Positions 25,623 to 33,553 of a stretch of 64,000 bases of DNA are shown here, one piece after another. Source of the stretch: an uncultured Clostridia bacterium (lineage in GTDB: Bacteria; Bacillota; Clostridia; Oscillospirales; Ruminococcaceae). Each line of letters begins with the position of its first letter. The stretch's first letter is position 1. Both the position numbers and the translations under genes were made by a program. The notes under the pieces are model-generated. The model was not told the origin of the DNA and searched no databases. It was given only the letters and a program-made list of their open reading frames with translations. The stretch is from positions 1 through 64,000 of the forward strand of contig CALWZO010000007.1 in assembly GCA_944386045.1 (NCBI GenBank). The letters run 5' to 3'.

Positions 25623-26511
25623 ACCGGTGCTGCCGCAGTGCTGTCAGCCGGCACAACTCCACTACATTTTTACCGCCCATAAAGCTGGCCTGTACTGTCT
25701 GCACTGTCTTTTCAATGCCATAGGCCAGCGTATGCTTTTGTCCTTTGTACACCACATCACAGTTAAGCAGATTATACAATATCTGCTTGTCCCTTACCGA
25801 AAGGCTGTCGCTGTCTGTTTCTTCCATCTGATAAACACACAGGTCTACCACCGGGCGGAAAGGCTCCATAATATCGTCTGCCAGATTAAACCGGTTAAGC
25901 CGGCTGTGGTGATTTATTCCCAAAGCCGGTTCCAGCCCATAAGAGACCAGGCTGCGGCAGACCCGTCCCCTTACTATGGCATATCCGTAGTTCAGGCGGG
26001 CATTTACCGGCGTTTCTGCACTGCGGTTAAACCCCTGTCCAAACAGATATCGAAAATATTTTGATGCCGCCACTGCTTCGGCATTGTCACTGTCGCCGCT
26101 TTTCACCCTGCCGGACAATGAAATCAGCTCCCGTTCACCGGATAAACCAAGCAAAGAAAGTACCTTTGCCTGGTTTATTATTTTTTGTGCAACAATCTTT
26201 TGCCACATGGCTTTTTTCAACGGCTGTTTTGCAGACATCTGCGCTTGCAGAACACCGGCTTTTCGGCTGTGCACATTATAGCCCGTAAGTATTCCGTTGG
26301 GGGTGTGTTTTTCGTCGCAGAAATATACAGCCACACCCCATGCGGCACACGCAGACATAAGGGCGGCGGTGATGGTACACCGGCGGTTTTCCACCATCAG
26401 CGTGCTTATGTCTTCCAGCGGAAAAGTGTACTCGCCGCCGTTTACCACAAGCTGATTATTTTTCAACGACAATTTGGCAGAAGATGATATAAATATATTT
26501 CTGTATGCCAT
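25615..26511 (-). CDS. cas1: CRISPR-associated endonuclease Cas1
   Basis: A 298-residue type II Cas1 integrase. The catalytic set is visible: Glu145 in NAEAVAASKYF, the His pair in LGINHHSR near residues 201-202, and the acidic cluster NLADDIMEPFRP at 209-220. The LNYGYAIVRG motif is standard for type II Cas1. It cuts and joins prespacers at the repeat edges with Cas2. It starts 9 bases after the cas9 stop, so it shares the cas9 transcript. Confidence 0.96.
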   Translation of the reverse strand: MAYRNIFISSSAKLSLKNNQLVVNGGEYTFPLEDISTLMVENRRCTITAALMSACAAWGVAVYFCDEKHTPNGILTGYNVHSRKAGVLQAQMSAKQPLKKAMWQKIVAQKIINQAKVLSLLGLSGERELISLSGRVKSGDSDNAEAVAASKYFRYLFGQGFNRSAETPVNARLNYGYAIVRGRVCRSLVSYGLEPALGINHHSRLNRFNLADDIMEPFRPVVDLCVYQMEETDSDSLSVRDKQILYNLLNCDVVYKGQKHTLAYGIEKTVQTVQASFMGGKNVVELCRLTALRQHRYE

Positions 26512-26520
26512 ACAGCCACC

Positions 26521-29500
26521 TCATTTTCTGCGCTTTTCTTTCGGTGCCTTGTATATATTTCCCAGCACATCCACATGATATTTTTCAATGCTTTCCAGGG
26601 TTTTTATACCTAAGCTTTTTATTGTGTAACTTTTGTCATGCGTTATTATAGTTATGTTTCCACCAGCTGTGTCAGCTTTTATATAATATACAAGCTCTTC
26701 ATTACTGAAATATTTCTTCTCAATATCGGCTTTCTCTGATACCCTGCTAAAATTCATTCCTCTTTTGCTTTTTACCAACAAAAGATCATTTGGATATATG
26801 GAATACAGGAAATCTTCATCTTTCATATCTTTCCAATTATCATAATTTTTACCTTGCACGCAGGCTTTTACAGGCAGTTCGTCCTTTACCATATCCGATG
26901 CGTACACCGGGACAAAATAATAGCCGTCGCCCTCCACCTTGTACAGGTCTATCCTCAGCATACTTCCGTTGTCCGCAATGCCCATATCCAAAGCTACATT
27001 GACATTTGTAGGTTCATAGGTTTTGACTTTATTTACCTTCGGCCGCCGGCCGCCTTTTGGGGTGGGTTTATACACAAAGCCCTCCGGAAAAGCCTTTTTG
27101 CCGTTTCCGCCGGTCTGTACAAGCCTTTCTTTCAGCATTTCATACAGCAGTCTGTCGCTGTCCGGGTTATAATATTTGGATATTTCACCTTCTTTATCCA
27201 GTTTAAGATTTTGCAGCCGGGTCTTGGTGACTGCCACTTTTTTTCTCTTGCCGTCTTTGCAGATAAATCTTTCTGCTCTTACGGTTTCTTTATGTGCCTG
27301 CCCGGTTTTCTTTTTTCTTTCCATACGGGATACAAGCACCGGTTTGATTGACCGTATATCCAAATCCCGGTAGTTGGGCAAAACAATATCTTTCAGCAAA
27401 GCCTGTGGATCTTTGGAAGTCCTTATATCAATTTCTGTCCTGAAAGTATCCCACGGAGGCGGAAATTTTGCATCAATGACCTTTTGGTCGCGGTACATGT
27501 ATCTGGTTTCCATATATCTGGAATAATCCGTAACCTTTTTTATCATACCCTGGGAAATACAGCCTATGACAGCCGCATCCACTGCATGGTGCATATCGCC
27601 ATTGCCTCTGATTTTGCTTATACCCCATCTTTTGCGCATATAAGCCGTTACCGAGCCGTTGACGCATATCACCTTTTGCTTTCCGGTGTAGCTTTCATCA
27701 AATTCCAGGTTGTCCCTGATATAGTTTGACAAAAATCTGCTGATAAACTTTGTATCCTGCAAAGCCCTGGGTTTTAACCGGTTCATATCTTCTTCCGTCA
27801 GCTTTTCTTTCAGCAGTTTCAGCCTTTTGTTTCTGTTGCGGATAAATGTTTTTACAAGGCCTGTAAAATCTTCCTTGCTCTTTACATAATCCATGGGAAT
27901 ACGGTTGCCCTTTTCCCTGTTGGCATAAGCCATAACCAGCGCTTTGTTGTTGTAACTGTCATCAAAAGAAATGCTGTACGGGATTATATGGTCTATTTCA
28001 CAGTAACCGGGAGCAAACAGATTTTCGGCCTTAATAGGCGTATTGGTGTACAGGCATATTCCCTGCTGTTCCTGCCACAGGCGGTATTTGATTATATCCT
28101 GACCCGAAGGTTTAAGTATATGGAATGTGTTCTTTATTTCTTCATATACCTGTTGGTTATTTTTCCTGTTTTCTTCCTGCTGATTTTCAATCTGTTTTCT
28201 CTCGGAGAAATCTTTGGATAATTCCCTGGCGGTTTCTATGTTTATAACAGCCGGAGCGCGGTATTGTTTTACAATGGCATTGATAACTTTTATTGTCTGG
28301 TTTACTGCCCTTTTTACTACCGGGCTGGTGATTTCGTTGTTATCATCAGGCAGCTTTGGCAGATACCTTCTTTTGACCGCAGAGGAATGAGCCCTGAAAT
28401 CGTAGCCGGCCCGCCGGCAGGCTTCGTTGTAAATCATACCTTTTTCCATATAGGGGATTATTTTTTTCAAAGCTTTCAGGGAAATATGGCCGAACTTCGA
28501 AAAGTTTTTCATACCTCCTATGGCTTCCAGCTCCTGCCGGGTGAAGTCAAACTCCGAAAGGTACTCCAGCACTTTTTCGCTTGTTTTGTAATAGGTCAGG
28601 GCTGTACCTATGGTGTCTCTTTTTTCTGTCGTTACGCCAACAATATACCCTTTGTTTATCTTATCAAAAGCCTTTCTCATCTCGTGGTATGCCGGCATAC
28701 CGCGAAATACTGCTTTTTCTGTCTTTGCCTTATCCTCTTCAGGATAGTTAATCGCAGAGAAAAATTCTTCTTCGGCAAGATTTAACTCTTTTCTTATTCT
28801 TTCATAAGTAACCTTTTCACTTTTATGGCAAAGTGATATGATTTTCTCTCTTTCTTCCGAAGTAAGTGTTCTTTGACCATTTGCAGAATAAATCTTCAGG
28901 TTGTTTGTTTTCTGTAAAAGGTCAAAATATTCAAAGGAATAACAAGCCTTGGCAGCGCGTTTTTCCCCTTTTTCAAGGGTACATTCCCCAACCATATTTT
29001 CAATCTGATTTCCGCCGTAAGGGCTGGGAAATCCCGGGCCTTCATCAAAACTGCGCTGGGATGAAAAAATCTGTATATATTTTTCTTTCAGGCTGTCTGT
29101 GGAAATAATGCTGCCAAACTCTTTTTGCTTTTGGAAGATAATATTTATTTCTTCAAGTATCTGACTGCGCAAAAATGTATTGGAGTAATCCCCGCCTTTA
29201 TTCCTTTTGGCGGCAGAGTATTTTTCGTCCTTATACAACATCTGCCCTACTGTCAAGTAACCTTTTTCCGCCATATACCGGGCATTTTCGGCTGTTGCAG
29301 ACAAAAGTTTGCCCTCATCACTTTTGGCGTCTTCATTTTTCCTGTTGGATTTAAATCCTCTGCGCTGTGCCAGGTGTATCAACAACCTTGCCATCTCCTG
29401 CCTGTCCAGAAGTCTTTCCAGCGCTTCGCTTCTTATGCGGTATATATCCGTCAGCGGCACGCTGTTCTTTTGGCGGTCATAAAGCTTTTCCAGCTCTTCT

Positions 29501-29754
29501 TTAGAGATAACACCTTCCCGTTGTAAAAGGGATTTTATTCTGTGAAGTCTGTGTTTTCGCCTGCGGCCTGTTCTTCTGGCGCCTCTTGCCATTCTGCGTG
29601 GAGCAGCCAGTGATGCACCTGTCTTGGGCTGTTCTGCTGCATCAAAAACTCTTGCACCCAACGAAATAATCCTGTTCGGTTCTCCTGATATATCTGTATT
29701 AAGGACACACCATCCAACAGATGTAGTGCCGATATCCAAACCAAGTCTGTACAT
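26521..29754 (-). CDS. cas9: type II-C Cas9 endonuclease, 1077 residues
   Basis: RNA-guided double-strand DNA nuclease of compact II-C size. The domains in order: RuvC-I GLDIGTTSVGW with Asp7; Arg-rich bridge helix at 53-75; recognition lobe; RuvC-II INIETARE with Glu507; HNH with DHIIPYS (His589) and NREKGN (Asn612); RuvC-III HHAVDAAVIG with His723 and Asp726; then a C-terminal PAM-interacting region. All catalytic residues are present, so it should be active. The segment SRMERKKKTGQAHKET near 809-824 also fits II-C relatives. The ATG at 29754 follows GAGGAAAAG; a longer reading by 14 residues lacks a ribosome site. The PAM is unknown. Confidence 0.97.
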   Translation of the reverse strand: MYRLGLDIGTTSVGWCVLNTDISGEPNRIISLGARVFDAAEQPKTGASLAAPRRMARGARRTGRRRKHRLHRIKSLLQREGVISKEELEKLYDRQKNSVPLTDIYRIRSEALERLLDRQEMARLLIHLAQRRGFKSNRKNEDAKSDEGKLLSATAENARYMAEKGYLTVGQMLYKDEKYSAAKRNKGGDYSNTFLRSQILEEINIIFQKQKEFGSIISTDSLKEKYIQIFSSQRSFDEGPGFPSPYGGNQIENMVGECTLEKGEKRAAKACYSFEYFDLLQKTNNLKIYSANGQRTLTSEEREKIISLCHKSEKVTYERIRKELNLAEEEFFSAINYPEEDKAKTEKAVFRGMPAYHEMRKAFDKINKGYIVGVTTEKRDTIGTALTYYKTSEKVLEYLSEFDFTRQELEAIGGMKNFSKFGHISLKALKKIIPYMEKGMIYNEACRRAGYDFRAHSSAVKRRYLPKLPDDNNEITSPVVKRAVNQTIKVINAIVKQYRAPAVINIETARELSKDFSERKQIENQQEENRKNNQQVYEEIKNTFHILKPSGQDIIKYRLWQEQQGICLYTNTPIKAENLFAPGYCEIDHIIPYSISFDDSYNNKALVMAYANREKGNRIPMDYVKSKEDFTGLVKTFIRNRNKRLKLLKEKLTEEDMNRLKPRALQDTKFISRFLSNYIRDNLEFDESYTGKQKVICVNGSVTAYMRKRWGISKIRGNGDMHHAVDAAVIGCISQGMIKKVTDYSRYMETRYMYRDQKVIDAKFPPPWDTFRTEIDIRTSKDPQALLKDIVLPNYRDLDIRSIKPVLVSRMERKKKTGQAHKETVRAERFICKDGKRKKVAVTKTRLQNLKLDKEGEISKYYNPDSDRLLYEMLKERLVQTGGNGKKAFPEGFVYKPTPKGGRRPKVNKVKTYEPTNVNVALDMGIADNGSMLRIDLYKVEGDGYYFVPVYASDMVKDELPVKACVQGKNYDNWKDMKDEDFLYSIYPNDLLLVKSKRGMNFSRVSEKADIEKKYFSNEELVYYIKADTAGGNITIITHDKSYTIKSLGIKTLESIEKYHVDVLGNIYKAPKEKRRK

Positions 29755-29802
29755 ACTTTTCCTCGTTTCTTTCTGGATTTTGTGACAAGTTTTCATATAT
29801 AA

Positions 29803-29903
29803 GAAAAAGTGTCGTGACTAGCACGACACCTTTCACTTGCGGCTCAATGCTTTCGCAAAGGCCTTATTGTAGTAACCTATTTACTTTTGGTATAGTATAA
29901 GGT
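29803..29903 (-). ncRNA. tracrRNA
   Basis: The anti-repeat at 29866-29901 matches the CRISPR repeat at 31 of 36 positions, on the opposite transcribed strand. Reading leftward it is followed by GCGAAAGC, a small tetraloop hairpin, then a tail with GAGCCGCAAGTG and a final 8-bp terminator hairpin (GTGTCGTG, 29809-29829) with T run. A near-consensus promoter ends 7 bases before the anti-repeat, so the RNA is about 100 bases and starts at the anti-repeat itself. It pairs with crRNA for RNase III processing and Cas9 loading. Confidence 0.92.
29809..29829 (-). terminator. tracrRNA terminator hairpin
   Basis: GTGTCGTG and CACGACAC flank a 5-base loop; the leftward reading ends in TTTTTC. It lies 55 bases before the cas9 start, so cas9 may depend on readthrough. 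Confidence 0.85.
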
Positions 29904-29909
29904 AAATTT

Positions 29910-29938
29910 ATTGTAACATCAATGTTTTGTTTTGTCAA
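29910..29938 (-). promoter_or_regulatory. tracrRNA promoter
   Basis: Leftward TTGACA (29938-29933), 17 bases, TACAAT (29915-29910). Start expected near 29903. Confidence 0.85.
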
Positions 29939-29941
29939 ATA

Positions 29942-29968
29942 AAAAAGACCGTTTTCCAACGGTCTTTT
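29942..29968 (-). terminator. terminator of tRNA-Ala(GGC)
   Basis: AAAAGACCGTT and its complement form a stem just past the tRNA 3' end, and the leftward reading runs into six T. It also separates the tRNA from the tracrRNA promoter, which overlaps its far edge. Confidence 0.85.
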
Positions 29969-30044
<76 letters not shown>

Positions 30045-30066
30045 GTATTCAGCTGACTGCTTAAAT

Positions 30067-30095
30067 ATAATAACAAATTTTTCCGTGTTTGTCAA
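30067..30095 (-). promoter_or_regulatory. promoter of tRNA-Ala(GGC)
   Basis: Leftward TTGACA (30095-30090), 17 bases, TATTAT (30072-30067). Confidence 0.75.
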
Positions 30096-30257
30096 CAGAA
30101 ATTTTCAATTTTTTTGTAAAATTACAAAATTATTTTGTTCCCCTTTCACAAATCAGTGTACCAAAAATTGTGCATATTATATAATAAAATTATATTTAAA
30201 TTTTCTTAATTAAAATTATTTTTATTCATTTTTATTTAAGATTATAAATAATTATAC

Positions 30258-30286
30258 TTGAAAATATGAACAAAGAGTGTTATATT
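30258..30286 (+). promoter_or_regulatory. promoter of the C69 dipeptidase gene
   Basis: TTGAAA (30258-30263), 17 bases, TATATT (30281-30286). The rest of the 280-base gap between the tRNA and the peptidase is AT-rich with nothing else I can support. Confidence 0.6.
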
Positions 30287-30324
30287 AGTTTTAAAGAAAC
30301 TTTGGTAAAACCATGGAGGTACTT

Positions 30325-31800
30325 ATGAAAAAAGAATATTTTGTTGACAGAATAGCTGATGAAAGCAATTGCAGCACGGTTATAATAGGTAAAGACGCTT
30401 CTGTAACCGGCAAGGTTATCTTGGGTCATAACGAGGATGACCCGAATGCTGTTGTTCAGCTGCATATAGTACCGCGTGTAAAACATAAAGAAGGCGAAAC
30501 AATTTCTTTTGCGGACGGCAGCGCTGTTATACCGCAGGTGGAAGAAACATATTCCTATTACTGGTCAGAAGTTAGATGCAAAGGCGGTATCTCCTTTGCT
30601 GACGGCTTTGTAAACGAATGGGGTGTGGCAGTTGTCAGCAACGCCTGCCGCCCAAGTAAGGTTAAAGAAGGCGATGATTCCGGCATCGGTTACGCTTTGC
30701 GCAGGCTGATAGCTGAAAGAGCCAGAACAGCCAGAGAAGGTGTAGAAGTAGCCGCCGGACTTGTGGAAAAATTCGGATATTTTTCCGCCCGCACATACTC
30801 CATTGTTGACAAAAACGAAGCATGGGTGTTCCAGGTGCCTACCGGCAAAAATTATGTGGCCAGAAAAGTGGGCGATGATGAAATCTTCTACATTCCCAAC
30901 TGGTTTACAGTTCACCAGGTAGATTTTTCCGACACAGAACATAAAAAATTCTATTTTTCAAAGGACCTTGCAAAATTTGCCGAGGAAAACGGCTGGTATA
31001 CTCCAAAAGTTGCCGGAGATTATTCTGATTTTGATTTTGCAGCAGCCTATCAGGACGGCGAAATGGCAGAATACAACATACTCCGCGCCAGAAACGCATG
31101 GAGAATTCTGACAGGTGTCAAACCTGAAAATGACCGGCTGAAACCTTTCAGCAAAAAAGCCGAAAGAAAATATTCAGCTGATGACATCAAAAAAGTTTTG
31201 CGTTCACATTATGAGGGTACTGAAGACGATCAGACCGAAAACTACACCCGCAATCCTCACAGAGTCGGTGTTTCTTCCCTGTGCAACGATACGACAATAG
31301 AAAGTTCTATCATCGAATTCAACGAGGATATTTACCTTACAAGACTGCTGCGCGCCAGCCAGAAACCCTGTATAACACCCTACACTCCCTGGTATCCGGT
31401 GGCTTTGACAAAAATTCCTGACGGCTACAGCGCCATGGGTTATCTGCCTGCGCAGGTATCACATTTTTATGTGGATGACAGCGAGCTGGAATATGACCCT
31501 GCCAAAGCCTGGTGGGCATTCAGGACTCTGCAATACTTTACAGAATTCAATTACAGGGATACACATGAAGTCCTGGCACAGGAGGCCCGGACTATGGAAA
31601 AAGACTGGGAGGCAGAAAAAGCCGGTATTGAAAAGGCATATACCGAACTTAAAGAAACAAGCCTCTCTGCCGCCCGCGAATATCTTACTGCTTATACTGC
31701 GGCTCAGGCCAAAAAGTCATGGAACTGGGCAAACAAAATGATACATAAACTGGGCGAAGAAAAAATTCTTTCCAACTGCAAGGAATGGGAAAACAAATAA
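30325..31800 (+). CDS. C69 family dipeptidase (PepD-like)
   Basis: Ntn-hydrolase dipeptidase of 491 residues. In this family a short propeptide is removed so that a Cys becomes the N-terminal nucleophile; the candidate is Cys16 in SNCSTVIIGKDAS. GHNEDDPNA follows at once, as in relatives. Other family features are WGVAVVSNAC, the RTYSIVDKNEAWVFQV stretch and the late KAWWAFRTLQYF. It splits dipeptides in the cytoplasm. I use the ATG at 30325 behind GGAGG; the ATG at 30313 contains that site. Single gene with its own promoter and terminator. Confidence 0.9.
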   Translation: MKKEYFVDRIADESNCSTVIIGKDASVTGKVILGHNEDDPNAVVQLHIVPRVKHKEGETISFADGSAVIPQVEETYSYYWSEVRCKGGISFADGFVNEWGVAVVSNACRPSKVKEGDDSGIGYALRRLIAERARTAREGVEVAAGLVEKFGYFSARTYSIVDKNEAWVFQVPTGKNYVARKVGDDEIFYIPNWFTVHQVDFSDTEHKKFYFSKDLAKFAEENGWYTPKVAGDYSDFDFAAAYQDGEMAEYNILRARNAWRILTGVKPENDRLKPFSKKAERKYSADDIKKVLRSHYEGTEDDQTENYTRNPHRVGVSSLCNDTTIESSIIEFNEDIYLTRLLRASQKPCITPYTPWYPVALTKIPDGYSAMGYLPAQVSHFYVDDSELEYDPAKAWWAFRTLQYFTEFNYRDTHEVLAQEARTMEKDWEAEKAGIEKAYTELKETSLSAAREYLTAYTAAQAKKSWNWANKMIHKLGEEKILSNCKEWENK

Positions 31801-31803
31801 CCG

Positions 31804-31835
31804 AAAAAGCTCCGCATTATTTGCGGAGCTTTTTT
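31804..31835 (+). terminator. terminator of the C69 gene
   Basis: AAGCTCCGCA and its complement with a short loop, A run before and six T after. Confidence 0.9.
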
Positions 31836-31843
31836 ACTTTTGA

Positions 31844-31872
31844 TTGCAAATATCACAATACTGTTGTATTAT
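31844..31872 (+). promoter_or_regulatory. promoter of the hydroxyacid oxidase gene
   Basis: TTGCAA (31844-31849), 17 bases, TATTAT (31867-31872). Confidence 0.55.
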
Positions 31873-31902
31873 ATATTTAGTTCATAAACGGAGGACACAA
31901 AA

Positions 31903-32916
31903 ATGGATTATAAAGATGTGATAAGCATGGCAAGGGGCAATATGGGGCCTTACTGCAAAAGCTGTAATGTATGCGACGGACGCGCATGTAAAAACGCTAT
32001 CCCCGGCCCCGGTGCAAAAGGCGCAGGCGATGTGGCAATCAGAAACTACCGGAAATGGCAGGAAATAAGAATAAATATGGACACTATATGTGAAAACAAA
32101 CCTGTCAGCACAAAAACAACCCTTTTTGGCAAAGAGATGTCCATACCTGTATTTGCCGGCCCGGTGGGCGCTGTAAAACTGCACTATGGCGACAAATACG
32201 ACGATTTACAGTATAACGAAATCCTGCTGGAAGGCGCCGACAAAAGCGGAATAGCCGCATTTACCGGTGACGGAACAGACAGTTCTGTTATGGAAAGTGC
32301 TGCCGCCAGCATAAAGAAATTTTCCGGATGTGGTATTCCCACCATCAAACCATGGGCAATGGAAACAGTGAAGGAAAAGTTTGATCTGGTAAAGGACACA
32401 AACTGCATTGCCGTTGCCATGGATGTGGATGCTGCCGGTCTGCCTTTCCTGAAAAATGCAAATCCCCCCGCAGGGAGAAAAACCGTAGAGCAGCTGAAAG
32501 AAGTTATATCCCTTTCCCCTGCCCCGTTTATCGTAAAAGGCGTGATGACAGTAAAAGGTGCACTGAAAGCCAAAGAGGCCGGTGCCAGCGCTATTGTTGT
32601 TTCCAACCACGGCGGAAGGGTTCTGGACGGTTGCCCGGCCACTGCCGAAGTCCTGCCGGAGATTGTAAAAGCCGTAGGAAAAGATATGACCATTTTGGTA
32701 GACGGCGGTATCAGAAGCGGCCTGGATGTTTTCAAAGCCCTGGCTATGGGAGCTGACGGTGTCGTTATAGCCCGCCCTTTTGTAACAGCTGTGTACGGAG
32801 CCGGTGTTGAAGGCGTTATCAGCTATGTGGAAAAACTGAAAGCCGAACTGGAAGATGTAATGTCCATGTGTGGTGCCGCATCAATAGAAGAAATTGACAG
32901 CTCAATGATATTTTAA
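31903..32916 (+). CDS. FMN-dependent alpha-hydroxy-acid oxidising enzyme with N-terminal Cys cluster
   Basis: A 337-residue TIM-barrel flavoprotein related to lactate oxidase and glycolate oxidase. Barrel motifs include PVFAGPVGAVKL, FIVKGVMT (Lys212), SNHGGRVLDG with catalytic His236 and Arg239, and VDGGIRSGLDVFKALAMGADGV, the FMN phosphate site. The N-terminus carries four cysteines at residues 18, 21, 24 and 29, a pattern CxxCxxCx4C not found in classical oxidases; it could bind a metal or Fe-S centre and suggests an electron acceptor other than oxygen in an anaerobe. The natural hydroxyacid is unknown. Single gene with promoter and terminator. Confidence 0.85.
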   Translation: MDYKDVISMARGNMGPYCKSCNVCDGRACKNAIPGPGAKGAGDVAIRNYRKWQEIRINMDTICENKPVSTKTTLFGKEMSIPVFAGPVGAVKLHYGDKYDDLQYNEILLEGADKSGIAAFTGDGTDSSVMESAAASIKKFSGCGIPTIKPWAMETVKEKFDLVKDTNCIAVAMDVDAAGLPFLKNANPPAGRKTVEQLKEVISLSPAPFIVKGVMTVKGALKAKEAGASAIVVSNHGGRVLDGCPATAEVLPEIVKAVGKDMTILVDGGIRSGLDVFKALAMGADGVVIARPFVTAVYGAGVEGVISYVEKLKAELEDVMSMCGAASIEEIDSSMIF

Positions 32917-32932
32917 TAGCTATAATAAAATC

Positions 32933-32965
32933 AAAAAACCTCCCGGTTTACGGGAGGTTTTTTTG
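32933..32965. terminator. bidirectional terminator
   Basis: AAACCTCCCG and CGGGAGGTTT flank a 5-base loop, with A and T runs. It lies between the oxidase gene and the converging feo operon. Confidence 0.9.
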
Positions 32966-32969
32966 AAAT

Positions 32970-33353
32970 TCAATTTGACGACGATATATTTTTACATATA
33001 TCTTCAAGATGCCGGGGACTGACCCGCGCCATAAAGGTGTATACCGTTTCAGACATATCGGTATTTTCCGGGCATATTCTGCTTATATATTTATATACAC
33101 TTTCATAGCTTTTGGCATATATCCGGGCTTTACTGCTGCCGCTTTGGGTAAGGGTTACCTTTCCGTATCTGGATTTATGTATATATCCACATCGGCTGAG
33201 GGTTCTCATCATGGCGTGCACAGTAGGTCTTGAAACCGAAAGCTGCCGGGCGATATCAGAGCATTTTACAAACCTTTCTTTTTCTGCCAGTGTATAAATT
33301 ACTGTCAGATACCTGATGTTTGTGGCTGTTATACCGCTTGGTGCTTCTGTCAC
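32970..33353 (-). CDS. DtxR/MarR-like winged-helix regulator of the feo operon
   Basis: A 127-residue winged-helix protein. The DNA-binding part, CSDIARQLSVSRPTVHAMMRTLSRCGYI followed by the wing KSRYGKVTLTQSG, resembles the N-terminal half of DtxR/MntR family metal regulators. The C-terminal third is too short for a full dimer and SH3 domain, and holds a Cys and several acidic residues. It is the last gene of the feo operon and overlaps the FeoB-associated gene by 4 bases. I infer that it senses Fe2+ and binds the TTAGC-GCTAA boxes at the feo genes and the ABC operon. Confidence 0.75.
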   Translation of the reverse strand: MTEAPSGITATNIRYLTVIYTLAEKERFVKCSDIARQLSVSRPTVHAMMRTLSRCGYIHKSRYGKVTLTQSGSSKARIYAKSYESVYKYISRICPENTDMSETVYTFMARVSPRHLEDICKNISSSN

Positions 33354-33532
33354 AGCGCACCTCTGTTTGCTTTATTTTCAGCTGTGTGCCGGCAGTTGCA
33401 ATGAGAAGATGAACAGCAGCCTGCGGCAGAACAGCCTACACACCTTGCGCCGGACTTTTTAGCTTTGTATATATACCTGACGGCCAGTATTATAACAGTG
33501 GTAACAACTGCTATGATTATAAAGTTTTGCAT
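33350..33532 (-). CDS. FeoB-associated Cys-rich membrane protein
   Basis: A 60-residue protein with one N-terminal membrane helix (residues ~4-22, IIIAVVTTVIILAVRYIY) and a short tail full of cysteines: CVGCSAAGCC and HCNCRH. This is the standard form of the small partner of FeoB in Bacillota, perhaps the counterpart of FeoC, and may pass or sense iron. The ATG at 33532 has AGGAGATG upstream. It sits 21 bases after feoB and overlaps the regulator gene. Confidence 0.85.
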   Translation of the reverse strand: MQNFIIIAVVTTVIILAVRYIYKAKKSGARCVGCSAAGCCSSSHCNCRHTAENKANRGAL

Positions 33533-33553
33533 AAATTCATCTCCTGTCAAAAA

